This document shows, piece after piece, positions 17,122 through 26,729 of a DNA stretch of 45,400 nucleotides; position 1 is the stretch's first letter; every line of letters starts with the position of its first letter. The notes under the pieces were generated by a model that did no database searches, had not been told where the DNA came from, and was given only the letters and a program-made list of their open reading frames with translations. Source of the DNA: Candidatus Cloacimonadota bacterium (GTDB lineage Bacteria > Cloacimonadota > Cloacimonadia > Cloacimonadales > TCS61); the NCBI GenBank assembly GCA_018400535.1, contig JAGYMQ010000050.1, positions 1 to 45,400 of the forward strand, given 5' to 3'. Made by a program: the position numbers and the translations under genes.

Positions 17122-19604
17122 TTGAAATATTCAGCCAGAATTTTGTTGTAAACTTGATAAGTTCGGTCATCAAAACAGACAAAAATGATCTTTTCCAGAA
17201 TAGGATTTTCTTTTAGATAACTTCTGATTTTTTGCATTGCGATGTGAGTTGCACGTTCCAGTGGAAAGCGATAAATCCCAGTGCTGATAGCTGGAAAAGC
17301 GATGGTTTTGATATTATTTTTTTCGGCGATCTGGAAACTTTTGTGATAACAGGAAGCCAAGAGCTCATCTTCTTGATTGGAGCCGCCATGCCAGATAGGT
17401 CCGACTGTGTGGATCACATATTTTGCTGGCAAAAGATGTCCTTTTGTGATAACAGCATCGCCGGTAGCACAACGCCCCAGTTTTCGGCATTCTTTACGCA
17501 ATTCGATGCCAGCAGCACGATGGATCGCACCATCGACTCCACCGCCGCCCATAAGCGTATTATTCGCAGCATTCACGATCGCATCGACTTCCATCTGAGT
17601 GATATCGCCTTTGATGATATGAATCTTGTTGCGCAGACTTTTGCGTTTTTCGAAATAATAGGCGAGAACTTCTTTTCCTTTCAAAGTAATCCGATATTTT
17701 TGATTGGAATGATGCGGTTTCTGGGGAATCGTGTAAGCCAATAATTTTTTCTTGCGCAAGGAGATCAGAGCGCGCTTCAGATTGCCAGAGCGATTATGTT
17801 TTCCCAGAATATCAGTTATCTGCTGACTGGAAAGCAATTTTTCTTTGCAGATTTCCAGAATATCGATTTGAATTTCTGGGAGATCTGGAAAGGCAATAAA
17901 TTTGTTTTCATTACCGATCTTTTTCAGGATCTGCCGTGATTTTTTTTCATTTTGATCATTCATCTTCTTGAAATAGTTGATCAGTCCATTTGTGGAAACA
18001 TCGTGATTTCTGGCTTTTTTATTATCGGCTAATTCTTGTAAGATCTTTTTTGCCAGCTGTTTTCCCAGCTCAACTCCCCATTGATCGAAGCTGAAAATAT
18101 TCCAGATCACGCCCTGTGTGAAGATCTTGTGTTCATACATTGCGATCAGGCTACCCAGCGTGCGGGGAGTGAGTTTTTTGAAAAGAATAGAGTTCGTCGG
18201 TTTGTTGCCAGGAAAGACCTTGAAAGGCAATAGTAATTTGATCTGCTTTTCATCCAAGCCAGAGCTTAACAATTCTTTTCGCACTTCTTTTTCTGTTTTT
18301 CCTTTCATCAAAGCTTCGGTCTGTGCAAAGAAATTCGCCAGTAATTTTTGATGATGATCTCCGATCGGATTTTGTGTGCAAATGGGTGCCAGAAAATCAC
18401 AAGGTATCAATTTCGTGCCTTGATGAATCAACTGATAGAAAGCGTGCTGACCATTTGTACCCGGTTCTCCCCAGATTATCGGTCCAGTTTGATAATTAAT
18501 TTTTTTTCTATCACGACTGATATTTTTGCCATTACTTTCCATATTTCCCTGCTGAAAATAGGCTGGAAAACGATGCATATATTGATCATAAGGAAGGATG
18601 GCTTCTGTTTCAGCACCAAAAAAATTATTATACCAAACGCCGATCAGAGCAAGAATTACAGGAATATTTTTCTGGAAATCGGTTTTACGAAAGTGTTGAT
18701 CCATCTTAAAAGCACCTTCTAACAATTCGACAAAATTTTCATATCCGATAGAACAGGCAATGGAAAGCCCGATCGAACTCCAGAGCGAATATCTCCCGCC
18801 AACCCAATCCCAAAAAACAAACATATTTTCGGGATCAATTCCAAATTCGGTGACCGCTTTTTCGTTCGTTGAAATTGCCACAAAATGCTTTTTGATACGA
18901 GCTTCTTCTTTGGCATGAACTAAAAACCAATTACGAGCTGTATGAGCATTTGTCATTGTTTCCTGCGTTGTAAAACTCTTGGAAGCGATCATAAAAAGAG
19001 TAGTCTCTGGATTCAGCTTTTTTAAAATTTCCACGATCTGTGTGCCATCAACATTGGAAATAAAATGCGGAGTGATATTGATCTTTTTGTATGGTCGCAG
19101 CGCTTCAACGACCATTTGCGGTCCCAGATCAGAACCACCGATGCCGATATTCACGATGTCAGTGATCGCCTTACCAGTGAATCCTTTCCATTGACCGCTG
19201 GTAATTTTTTCGGAAAATAACCTCATCTGCTCCAAAACTTTTCGAACCTGTGGCATCACATTTTGCTTATCCACGTAAACTGCCTCTTCAGAGCGATTGC
19301 GCAGAGCTGTGTGTAATACGGCCCGATTTTCTGTCTCGTTAATCTTTTCTCCTCTGAACATCGCTTTGATAGCATCTCTCAAATTCACTTCTTCTGTTAA
19401 TTTGATAAGAAGTTCCAGTGTTTCTTCCGTGATTATATTTTTGGAAAAATCGACTAAAATATTTTCGAACATCAGCGAAAATTTCTCGAAACGTTTCTTA
19501 TCTTTTGCGAACAGATCTTTCATATGAACATCTTTCATGCGTTGAAAGTGTTCTTCCAAATTCAACCAGGCTAAGGTCTTGGTAGGATCGGTTTTGTTTA
19601 GCAT
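17118..19604 (-). CDS. pgi: Glucose-6-phosphate isomerase fused to winged-helix and macro domain
   Basis: The start is set at 19604, where AAGGAG stands upstream and [20 protein letters not shown] matches a PGI N-terminus; the product is 828 residues. Residues 1-547 are a complete [62 protein letters not shown] and the usual ending [11 protein letters not shown]. The frame stays open into a winged-helix-like linker (about 575-650) and then a macro domain (about 660-828) with [31 protein letters not shown] and [13 protein letters not shown], the ADP-ribose-binding motifs of MacroD/YmdB-type deacetylases. The first part interconverts glucose- and fructose-6-phosphate. The last part probably binds or hydrolyses ADP-ribose derivatives. 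Met548 (codon at 17963) has no good ribosome site, so one polypeptide is favoured. Confidence 0.9.
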   Translation of the reverse strand: MLNKTDPTKTLAWLNLEEHFQRMKDVHMKDLFAKDKKRFEKFSLMFENILVDFSKNIITEETLELLIKLTEEVNLRDAIKAMFRGEKINETENRAVLHTALRNRSEEAVYVDKQNVMPQVRKVLEQMRLFSEKITSGQWKGFTGKAITDIVNIGIGGSDLGPQMVVEALRPYKKINITPHFISNVDGTQIVEILKKLNPETTLFMIASKSFTTQETMTNAHTARNWFLVHAKEEARIKKHFVAISTNEKAVTEFGIDPENMFVFWDWVGGRYSLWSSIGLSIACSIGYENFVELLEGAFKMDQHFRKTDFQKNIPVILALIGVWYNNFFGAETEAILPYDQYMHRFPAYFQQGNMESNGKNISRDRKKINYQTGPIIWGEPGTNGQHAFYQLIHQGTKLIPCDFLAPICTQNPIGDHHQKLLANFFAQTEALMKGKTEKEVRKELLSSGLDEKQIKLLLPFKVFPGNKPTNSILFKKLTPRTLGSLIAMYEHKIFTQGVIWNIFSFDQWGVELGKQLAKKILQELADNKKARNHDVSTNGLINYFKKMNDQNEKKSRQILKKIGNENKFIAFPDLPEIQIDILEICKEKLLSSQQITDILGKHNRSGNLKRALISLRKKKLLAYTIPQKPHHSNQKYRITLKGKEVLAYYFEKRKSLRNKIHIIKGDITQMEVDAIVNAANNTLMGGGGVDGAIHRAAGIELRKECRKLGRCATGDAVITKGHLLPAKYVIHTVGPIWHGGSNQEDELLASCYHKSFQIAEKNNIKTIAFPAISTGIYRFPLERATHIAMQKIRSYLKENPILEKIIFVCFDDRTYQVYNKILAEYFK

Positions 19605-19641
19605 ATTAATTTTCTCCTTTTCAATAAAAGTTTTTAGTTTA

Positions 19642-20385
19642 TCATTCAAAAATATCGATAAATTCCCTGCTCTTTTGAACAATTTTATCCTGGTCATTAT
19701 CCAGAGTTGCCACATGGTAGGAATTCTGCAACCAGATCAATTTCTTTTGCTTAGAACCAAGGTTCTTTATTGTGTATTTTGCATTATTTTTTGGGACCAC
19801 GTGATCTACTGTGGATTTAAAAATTAGGACAGGAAGTTTTATGTATGGCAGATATCCACGAACTTTCTTTAACAATTTCAATAATTCGTGCACAGCATGC
19901 GTGGGAGTTCTTTCGTAGGCGATTTCTGTTATGCCTGGTTTTTTAATATCGGAAGCAATAGCTGGAACCGAGGGAATGAGATTTTTTATGATCGGGATGA
20001 ACCAGAACTTGGGATGGTTAAATTTTATTGCATGGTTGATCAGGATAATCCCCTTAATTTGCGGATAGTTCGCTGCCAGGTACAAGGCAATGGCTCCACC
20101 CATGGAAAGACCACATACAAATATCTTAGAGCAGCGTTTCTGTAATTTTTTCAAAGCTTCTTCGGCATCTTCTATCCAATCAGTATATTTTACTGAATTC
20201 ATATCCTGCCATTTTGTGCCATGGCCAGAAAGACGGGGAAGTTCTACGTTAAAACCAGCTTCAGCAAACTTTTCTGCCAGAAGTTTCATCGATGAAGTAG
20301 TAGATGTGATCCCATGAATCAGGAGCACGCCAATTTCACTTTTTGAAATGCTTTGATAATATTTATGGTATTGAGAATAATCCAT
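19642..20385 (-). CDS. Alpha/beta-hydrolase, Est30/monoacylglycerol-lipase-like carboxylesterase
   Basis: The 247-residue cytoplasmic hydrolase has oxyanion-loop [12 protein letters not shown], nucleophile elbow [10 protein letters not shown] (Ser), acid in STVDHVVP (Asp) and His in NSYHVATLD. That makes a complete Ser-Asp-His triad in the Est30/lysophospholipase pattern. The length is usual. It lies between glpK and pgi (gaps of 41 and 37 bases). Release of glycerol from acylglycerols feeding the adjacent glycerol kinase is an attractive but unproven link. Confidence 0.87.
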   Translation of the reverse strand: MDYSQYHKYYQSISKSEIGVLLIHGITSTTSSMKLLAEKFAEAGFNVELPRLSGHGTKWQDMNSVKYTDWIEDAEEALKKLQKRCSKIFVCGLSMGGAIALYLAANYPQIKGIILINHAIKFNHPKFWFIPIIKNLIPSVPAIASDIKKPGITEIAYERTPTHAVHELLKLLKKVRGYLPYIKLPVLIFKSTVDHVVPKNNAKYTIKNLGSKQKKLIWLQNSYHVATLDNDQDKIVQKSREFIDIFE

Positions 20386-20426
20386 TCTTTAACTCTTCAT
20401 TTTCATTTTTTTCCAAAATCATCAGA

Positions 20427-21908
20427 TCAATCAATCCAATCTAAAGAACGTCTAACTGCCTTTTTCCATTTGCTGTAAAGTTTTTTCCTCTTCTCAGTTT
20501 TCATCCTGGATTGCCATCTAATCTTTTCTTTCCAGTTCTGTCGCAATTCTTCGATGTTTTGCCAAAATCCAACTGCGATCCCAGCAGCATAAGCAGCACC
20601 AAGAGCGGTAGTTTCGGTGATCAGCGGCAGGATAACTTCAGCATTCAGGATATCCGCCTGGAATTGCATCAAGAAATCGCTGGCAGTCATTCCGCCATCG
20701 GCTTTCAGCTTTGTTATCTTTAAACCGGAATCTTTCTGCATAGCTTTGAACACATCGCAAGTTTGGAAAGCAGTAGCTTCCAGAACTGCCCTGGCAATGT
20801 GATTTCTGTTTGTATAATGAGATATGCCAATAATCGTTCCGCGCGCTTTTCCATTCCAATAAGGTGCAAATAAACCGGAGAAAGCAGGAACAAAATAGAC
20901 TCCACCGTTATCTGCTACAACTTCTGCTAAACAGTCTATTTCTGCAGGATTTCCGATCAGTTTCAAATTATCTCGAATCCATTGTATCAGCGAACCTGCA
21001 ATTGCCACAGATCCTTCGAGTGCATAAACAGGTTTTTCATTTTTTATCTGATAACCAACTGTGGTCAATAAACCATTTTGTGAATGAACGATATCATTTC
21101 CTGTATTCATCAGCAGGAAACAGCCAGTGCCGTAGGTATTTTTGGCATCACCTTTGTCAAAACAGGTTTGACCGAATAGCGCAGCTTGCTGGTCACCCAG
21201 AATTCCTGCTATGGGAATTTTGGTTTTAAAAAGATTTTTGCAATGTCCTAATATTTCGGAGGATGAATGAATTTGAGGTAATATTTTTCTGGGAATTGCA
21301 AAGATCTGCAAGAGTTCCTCATCCCAATCGAGTGTCTCCAAATTCATCAGCATTGTCCGCGATGCGTTGGTTACATCAGTAACATGATGACCTTTTGTCA
21401 TTTTCCAGATTATCCAACTATCGATAGTTCCAAATAGCGCTTCACCAATTTCTGCATCGTTCCTGAGAGATTTCACATTTTCCAGCATCCACTTGATCTT
21501 TGTAGCAGAAAAATAAGTAGTTAGAGGAAGTCCCGTTTTCTGTCTGATCAATTTTTCTTTGTTCTTCAAATTTTCGCAAATTTCTTCTGTTCGCGTATCT
21601 TGCCAGACTATCGCATTATAATAGGGCTTTCCTGTTTTTTTATTCCAGATTACGCTGGTTTCTCTCTGATTTGTAACACCAATTGCGGCGATCTCTTTTT
21701 CAGCGTTTTTAGTTTCTTGAATAACGTTTCGCATAACTTTTTTTGTATTTTCCCAGATCTCAAGTGGATCATGTTCCACCCACCCTGCGTGTGGAAAAAT
21801 TTGTTTGTGTTCCTGTTGATGTGATGAGATGATATTCGCTTTTTGATCAAATAGAATAAACCGAACACTTGTCGTCCCTAAATCTAAAGCTCCGATATAT
21901 TTTTTCAT
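20427..21908 (-). CDS. glpK: Glycerol kinase
   Basis: GlpK phosphorylates glycerol to glycerol-3-phosphate. The 493-residue FGGY kinase has the N-terminal GALDLGTTSVRFILFD phosphate loop, TNQRETSVIWNKKTGKPYYNAIVWQDTRT (glycerol and magnesium site), GDQQAALFGQ, the signature EATAFQTCDVFKAMQKDSG and KADGGMTASDFLMQFQADI. The length is standard. A GAGG sequence lies just upstream of the ATG. No glpF or glpD is visible, so import and oxidation are encoded elsewhere. Confidence 0.96.
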   Translation of the reverse strand: MKKYIGALDLGTTSVRFILFDQKANIISSHQQEHKQIFPHAGWVEHDPLEIWENTKKVMRNVIQETKNAEKEIAAIGVTNQRETSVIWNKKTGKPYYNAIVWQDTRTEEICENLKNKEKLIRQKTGLPLTTYFSATKIKWMLENVKSLRNDAEIGEALFGTIDSWIIWKMTKGHHVTDVTNASRTMLMNLETLDWDEELLQIFAIPRKILPQIHSSSEILGHCKNLFKTKIPIAGILGDQQAALFGQTCFDKGDAKNTYGTGCFLLMNTGNDIVHSQNGLLTTVGYQIKNEKPVYALEGSVAIAGSLIQWIRDNLKLIGNPAEIDCLAEVVADNGGVYFVPAFSGLFAPYWNGKARGTIIGISHYTNRNHIARAVLEATAFQTCDVFKAMQKDSGLKITKLKADGGMTASDFLMQFQADILNAEVILPLITETTALGAAYAAGIAVGFWQNIEELRQNWKEKIRWQSRMKTEKRKKLYSKWKKAVRRSLDWID

Positions 21909-21957
21909 AAATACCTCAAAATAAATTCAGTGCGCTTATTATCCATTTTATTATTCA

Positions 21958-22665
21958 TCAAATTTTGCTTTGATTTGCTTTTTTTAAAATTGCTTCGTAT
22001 TTTTCGGATAATCCTGGAAAGTTTTTCAACTCCCTTTTTCCTTTGGCAGAAATGTCATAAATTCCATGCTCAATTCGCGCAAACCAGCCATAAAAATTAT
22101 TGTATAAGATCGAAGTTGTTTTCTTGCCACAACCAAATTTTCGCAAAACTTTCGGAGCCTTTGCCCCTAATTCATTTAGATAGACAGCGATCTGGATGGC
22201 ATTTTCACGATAAGCAGTAATGATCTTTCTTTTATTTGATCCGCCAATATTCAAATTTTTTGAACGATTTTCTATCTCTTTTATGATAACTCTTTTTCGC
22301 TGTTTAATTTTCTTTCGCTGAAATTTGAGGGGATGAAAAATAATTTCCACAGGATTAATATTACTTTCAATATCCACCAATAACAAACCTAATTCCAGTC
22401 TCCGTAATACATGCAACGTTTTTTTCCATCTTTTGCGATTTTTGATGATCTTTCTGGGAACAGCCACATAGACCGCATCAGTAATACGTTGACGATCGGC
22501 AGCCTGAATCAGAAGAGAAATATTTATGTTGAGTTTCAGCTCAATAATGATCAATTCATCATTTTTGGTAGCAGTGATATCACAGTTTTTCACTTCCGCA
22601 CGGACGGTATAATTATTTGCTTCCAAATATTTTTTTACTGGTTCGAATAGATCAACTTCTTTCAT
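21958..22665 (-). CDS. DUF2161 / PD-(D/E)XK-like protein
   Basis: An ATG at 22665 gives 235 residues; an in-frame TTG at 22686, adjoining the upstream stop, is possible. The N-terminal part has the PD-(D/E)XK-type pattern KNCDITATKNDELIIIELKLN, with Asp and the E-x-K pair. This matches the DUF2161 family of putative phosphodiesterases. The C-terminal part (about 130-235) is basic and helical and looks nucleic-acid binding. No function is established. The pairing with a nucleotidyltransferase-fold gene directly upstream is tight. Confidence 0.7.
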   Translation of the reverse strand: MKEVDLFEPVKKYLEANNYTVRAEVKNCDITATKNDELIIIELKLNINISLLIQAADRQRITDAVYVAVPRKIIKNRKRWKKTLHVLRRLELGLLLVDIESNINPVEIIFHPLKFQRKKIKQRKRVIIKEIENRSKNLNIGGSNKRKIITAYRENAIQIAVYLNELGAKAPKVLRKFGCGKKTTSILYNNFYGWFARIEHGIYDISAKGKRELKNFPGLSEKYEAILKKANQSKI

Positions 22666-22686
22666 GATAAGTTTATTATCAGGCAA

Positions 22687-23433
22687 CTAATTGGAAAGCT
22701 CAGTTGCCAGTTCCCAAAATTTTTTCACACTTGTTTCAAATTTCTTTTCCAAGTCTTCCAAATTTTCTATCTGCAAAAGAGTTTCTATTAACACAATTTC
22801 GTGTTGGGGAAAATCACGATAAAGATAGCGCAAACCAAAATCGTATTTTTCAGGGCGATATTTAATATTCAGCAAGATCATTAATCTTCTGATCAGACCT
22901 TGATAAAGCGCCATCGCATCGATGAATTTTTTCCGTTTGATATATTTGAGAACATCATTTTCATAGATTGGAAATATCTGCTTGCTGATTTTTAATTGAT
23001 GCTGACACTTTTTTTCGATCTCTTTTCGAGAGGTCGGCGTCAGATCGATTAGGTTCTTTTTATCAAACCAGATTTTAGCTTTTCCGTGTCGACCTGCTTC
23101 AGTCAGACGATTTTTTGCACTTTCTTTTTCGATGAGTAGATCAATATAATAGAATTTCGGTGAGTTTTTTAGAAAGTAAAAGGCTTGCGAATGTCCATGC
23201 CACGTCGGTTCTGGCAGACGGAATTTTGATCTTATTCCAATTTTTTGTAAATAATTTTCGATTTTCGAGAAAGATATTTCGACTGCATCATCTTTTGAGA
23301 TCAAGATCAGGTCAAGATCAGACAATTCATCCTGAAAACCAGTAGCAGCAGAACCGCCTTCCCACGCGGCCAGAATATTCTCATCTTTCTTTAATAATCT
23401 CTTTAGACCAATTTCAATTTCATCGCGCGTCAT
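22687..23433 (-). CDS. Nucleotidyltransferase-fold protein
   Basis: The 248-residue protein has an N-terminal polymerase-beta-type nucleotidyltransferase core: GGSAATGFQDELSDLDLILI supplies the G-S motif and the D-x-D metal pair. A helical C-terminal half follows, resembling kanamycin/lincosamide adenylyltransferases and related predicted enzymes. Further conserved acid residues lie in YYIDLLIE. The substrate cannot be told. It sits directly before the DUF2161 gene and 51 bases after the patB gene. Confidence 0.75.
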   Translation of the reverse strand: MTRDEIEIGLKRLLKKDENILAAWEGGSAATGFQDELSDLDLILISKDDAVEISFSKIENYLQKIGIRSKFRLPEPTWHGHSQAFYFLKNSPKFYYIDLLIEKESAKNRLTEAGRHGKAKIWFDKKNLIDLTPTSRKEIEKKCQHQLKISKQIFPIYENDVLKYIKRKKFIDAMALYQGLIRRLMILLNIKYRPEKYDFGLRYLYRDFPQHEIVLIETLLQIENLEDLEKKFETSVKKFWELATELSN

Positions 23434-23484
23434 TTGCTTTGGATTCTCCTTAATTTTTTTTCCAACTACTGTAAAAAAATTTAG

Positions 23485-24669
23485 TTATTCAAAAACAGAC
23501 TTAAATTCTTTTACCGTTTTTTGTAAACGTCGCATCGCTTCAGCGAGATAACTGCGTGGACAGCCGATATTCATCCGCATAAAGCCCTCTCCCCCGCTTC
23601 CGAAATCTTTTCCGCTACTCAAACCCAACTTTGCTTTTTCCACGAATAGTTTCACGAGTTCTTTTTGCTCCAGACCCAATTTTCTGCAATCGAGCCATAA
23701 GAGAAAAGTTCCTTCCATTTTGATTGCTTTGATGGCTGGAAGTTGTTTTTCCAGAAAATCTTTCACAAATAAATAGTTTTCTTCCAGATAATTAAGAAGT
23801 TCTTCCAACCAATCTTCGCCAAAAAAATAGGCAGCTTTCAGAGCTTCTATCCCAAAAATATTCCCGTGTAGCAACCAAAGTTTTTCCAGACTATTTTGGA
23901 ATATTCGCCGCAAATTTTCCGCTTCAATCACCAGATAGGATGTGGAAAGGCCAGCAATGTTAAAGGTTTTGCTCGGCGCCATCATTGTGATGATCTGATC
24001 TTTTAATTTTCTAATTTTTGCTGCTGGAAAATGTTCATATTCAGAAAATACTATATCAGCATGGATCTCATCTGAGATCAAAAGAACGTTGTATTTAAGA
24101 CAAAGATCAGCTAATTTTTCGAGCTCTGTTTTTTTCCAGACACGGCTGACAGGATTATGGGGACTGCAAAGCAGCATCATTTTCAAACCGTTAGCAAATT
24201 TTTTTTCCAGATCAAGAAAATCCATTTGATAGTGATCATCGATAAGTTTCAATTGCGAATTCACTATTTTTCTTTGATTTTTTTGGATCGATAGAAAAAA
24301 AGGAAAATAGACAGGAGTCTGCACCAGAATCTGATCATTTTTTTTCGTGAACGTCTGGATGGCGATATTGATGGCGGGAACGATTCCTGGAGTATTGATG
24401 ATCCACTTTTTTTTGATCTTCCAATCAAATCTTTTTTTCAACCATAGAATGATCGAATCATAGTAGGAATCTGGCGTGATAGTGTAACCAAAAACGCCGT
24501 GTGAAGCTCTTGTTTGCAAGATTTCGGTAACCTTTGCGGGAGCAGGAAAATCCATATCCGCCACCCACATTGGCAGAATATCATTTTTCCCAAAAACTTC
24601 GTTGAGATAATCCCATTTGAAGCAATCAGTATTTTTTCTGTTTACTGGTCTATCAAAATCAGATTTCAT
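23485..24669 (-). CDS. patB: PLP-dependent C-S lyase, MalY/PatB family
   Basis: The 394-residue fold-type I aminotransferase-like enzyme starts at 24669, where AAGGA stands about 10 bases upstream. The family opening NTDCFKWDYL...LPMWVADMDFP, the substrate-binding LLCSPHNPVSRVW, LLISDEIHADIVF (Asp to the PLP ring) and the Schiff-base Lys in MMAPSKTFNIAGL are all present, with the C-terminal carboxylate-binding Arg in FMRMNIGCPR. These enzymes cleave cystathionine or cysteine to pyruvate, ammonia and a thiol. It follows the EIIA-like gene by 4 bases. Confidence 0.9.
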   Translation of the reverse strand: MKSDFDRPVNRKNTDCFKWDYLNEVFGKNDILPMWVADMDFPAPAKVTEILQTRASHGVFGYTITPDSYYDSIILWLKKRFDWKIKKKWIINTPGIVPAINIAIQTFTKKNDQILVQTPVYFPFFLSIQKNQRKIVNSQLKLIDDHYQMDFLDLEKKFANGLKMMLLCSPHNPVSRVWKKTELEKLADLCLKYNVLLISDEIHADIVFSEYEHFPAAKIRKLKDQIITMMAPSKTFNIAGLSTSYLVIEAENLRRIFQNSLEKLWLLHGNIFGIEALKAAYFFGEDWLEELLNYLEENYLFVKDFLEKQLPAIKAIKMEGTFLLWLDCRKLGLEQKELVKLFVEKAKLGLSSGKDFGSGGEGFMRMNIGCPRSYLAEAMRRLQKTVKEFKSVFE

Positions 24670-24673
24670 AATA

Positions 24674-25489
24674 TTAAATTCCTTTGGCAAAGAAAATATC
24701 GAGGACGATCACGCTGATCCCGGAATAGGTTTCCAGATCACCAAAACTATCTTCCAATCCTTTGATAACGGCATTGATGTGATCTTTCGCCAGTTTCAAC
24801 ATAATCACCTTGCTCTGTGCTTCTTTCTCGCTGGTGAAATTAAAAAATCCCATAAAAAGGGGAACAGTGGACAGCAAGTTTTCCATATTATTCGTATCAA
24901 AGATAATTGAATTTTGAATGCCATATTCAATGAAAACTTCTGTGATATCTTGCATAATATCAGGATCATTGACAAATAGAAGCATCAAAACTTCTTTTCC
25001 CTTTTTACTGATCTCTTGTCTATCTTCGCTCGTTGTATGTCGCAAAAATTCCTCATAAAGATTGATCTTCGTCTTCACCTGCAAAAGTTCTCGACGCAGA
25101 TTTTTTTCTTTGAGGACCTGCGAAACGGTTGCCAATAACTGTAAATGTGTATTTCGATCTGCTTCTGGTCCGATAATGGTCACAAATATTTTTGATCTTT
25201 TATTATCCAGAGCGCTAAAATCGATTCCTTTTTTACTGATTGCGATCGAGATCACAAATTTATTTAAATCGGGTAATTGACAATGCGGGATGGCAATTCC
25301 GTCGCTGAAACCGGTGCTTCCCATTTCTTCTCTTTTGGCTAATGCTTCAAAAACTTTGTTTTCTGAAATATTTCGCAGTTCTCTACTTCTTTTGAGCAAT
25401 TTTGCGATCTCATGCAAACTTTCGGTTTTCGTTTTTGCTCGAAGGTCAACTTCGCAACATTCCAATTTTACAATGTTGGAAAGCTCCAT
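24674..25489 (-). CDS. PTS EIIA-like protein with C-terminal PII-like domain, antiporter-linked
   Basis: The first 150 residues of 271 are a mannitol/fructose-type EIIA domain with the phosphorylatable His69 in DGIAIPHCQLP. The remaining part (about 165-271) looks like a ferredoxin-fold PII-type ligand-binding domain (EVLMLLFVNDPDIMQDITEV...KVIMLKLAKDHINAVIKGL). No other PTS component is nearby. Its ATG follows the antiporter stop codon directly, with AGGAGG inside the antiporter's end, so the two proteins are probably made together. I infer regulation of the antiporter by phosphorylation or small-ligand binding. Confidence 0.75.
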   Translation of the reverse strand: MELSNIVKLECCEVDLRAKTKTESLHEIAKLLKRSRELRNISENKVFEALAKREEMGSTGFSDGIAIPHCQLPDLNKFVISIAISKKGIDFSALDNKRSKIFVTIIGPEADRNTHLQLLATVSQVLKEKNLRRELLQVKTKINLYEEFLRHTTSEDRQEISKKGKEVLMLLFVNDPDIMQDITEVFIEYGIQNSIIFDTNNMENLLSTVPLFMGFFNFTSEKEAQSKVIMLKLAKDHINAVIKGLEDSFGDLETYSGISVIVLDIFFAKGI

Positions 25490-26728
25490 TTATTTCCTCC
25501 TCAATAGATTTTTTGTGACAGCAAATTTGGATAAGGGTGGCCCAAGGATCTCGTTACAAAAAACTGACATCAAGATTATATTCGTCATTTCAGATATCTC
25601 TGCTTTGATCGAAATACCAGCTTCTGCCACCAAAGGTGAACCCTGGACGAAAAGAACTAAGCCGATGGCAACGCCAGCTTGCGGCAACAGACTCAATCCC
25701 AAATATTTTTTTACGTTGCTTTCCAATTTTAGTAGTGAAGATGAGAAAAATATCCCAAAATATTTTCCCAAGAAACGCAAGAGAATAAACATAAATCCAG
25801 CAAACAGAATTGTTTTATTTTGGAAAATTTTCAGATTCAATTCTGCACCAGCAATTGCAAAAAATATTGCATAGAGAGGTGGCGTCAGCGGCTCGAAAGA
25901 AAAAAGAATTCGAGCGTTTTTTTTATTTAGATTGATCAAGACCATACCGAGCGTCATATTTGCGATCAAAGGAGAAAGATGTAAACTGATAGTGATGGAA
26001 GTGACGATGAAGATCACACCGAGAGAAATTATTTTTATCTCATTGATGTTTCTTTTCTTGATCGTGGCAAGATGAATAATTGCGCCGCCAGCAGCTCCCA
26101 GAAGAATCGAGACAAATATCTCTTTGAAAGCAGATAAGATCGAAGAAAACAAATGCATATCGGTCTGAGCGATCATCGAACCAGAAAGTGCGAAAGCAAT
26201 TGAAAAAAGAATGACCGTTCCCGCATCGTCCAGCGCTACGATCCCATAAAGGTAATCGACAAATTTTCCTCGAGCTTTCAATTTTTCTACGATCACGACA
26301 GTTGCTGCTGGTGCTGTGGCTGCGGATATAGCTCCCAAAATGAAACCAATATACTGCGAGAATCCAATGATGATCAGACCAAAAGAAACCAGAAAAAAGG
26401 TGAAGAGCATCTGTGATAATGTGAGGATCATAATATTTTTCCCGTAAATTTTTAGTTTCGAAAAAGAAAATTCACCGCCGATGATCACAGCAATGAATGA
26501 AAGCGTTATTTCTGATAGAATATATAAAATCTCCATATTTTCATGACGGATCATTTTGAGTCCTGAACTGCCGATCAAAACACCAGCCAGAATATAACCT
26601 GTAATGGTGGGCAATTTTATCTTCTCTGCTAATTGACCAAAAATGTAACCAGCAACAAGCAACAACCCAGCACTGAAAATTATGTGATGAGCAAAATAAT
26701 ACTCAATTATCTCCAAAATCTTTATCAT
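25490..26728 (-). CDS. Cation:proton antiporter (CPA family, KefB/NhaS3-like)
   Basis: The 412-residue membrane protein has about 12 hydrophobic helices. Characteristic parts are GYIFGQLAEKIKLPTITGYILAGVLIG, the SAATAPAATVVIVEK segment, YGIVALDDAGTVILFSIAFA (the Asp pair of the ion site) and SLLPQAGVAIGLVLFVQG. This matches Na+(K+)/H+ antiporters of the CPA1/CPA2 families without a C-terminal TrkA-N domain; the following EIIA-like protein may supply regulation. It begins 1 base after the asparaginase stop, so it is translated in the same operon. Confidence 0.9.
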   Translation of the reverse strand: MIKILEIIEYYFAHHIIFSAGLLLVAGYIFGQLAEKIKLPTITGYILAGVLIGSSGLKMIRHENMEILYILSEITLSFIAVIIGGEFSFSKLKIYGKNIMILTLSQMLFTFFLVSFGLIIIGFSQYIGFILGAISAATAPAATVVIVEKLKARGKFVDYLYGIVALDDAGTVILFSIAFALSGSMIAQTDMHLFSSILSAFKEIFVSILLGAAGGAIIHLATIKKRNINEIKIISLGVIFIVTSITISLHLSPLIANMTLGMVLINLNKKNARILFSFEPLTPPLYAIFFAIAGAELNLKIFQNKTILFAGFMFILLRFLGKYFGIFFSSSLLKLESNVKKYLGLSLLPQAGVAIGLVLFVQGSPLVAEAGISIKAEISEMTNIILMSVFCNEILGPPLSKFAVTKNLLRRK

Positions 26729-26729
26729 A

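Noticed and set aside
17232-17744. 170-codon plus-strand frame opposite the macro domain
   Set aside because: It is antisense to conserved macro-domain sequence, with no ribosome site or motif.
17118-17963. Macro domain as a separate gene starting at Met548 of the fusion
   Set aside because: There is no stop codon before it, no proper ribosome binding site, and the winged-helix segment runs on from the isomerase; kept as a fusion unless reads show otherwise.
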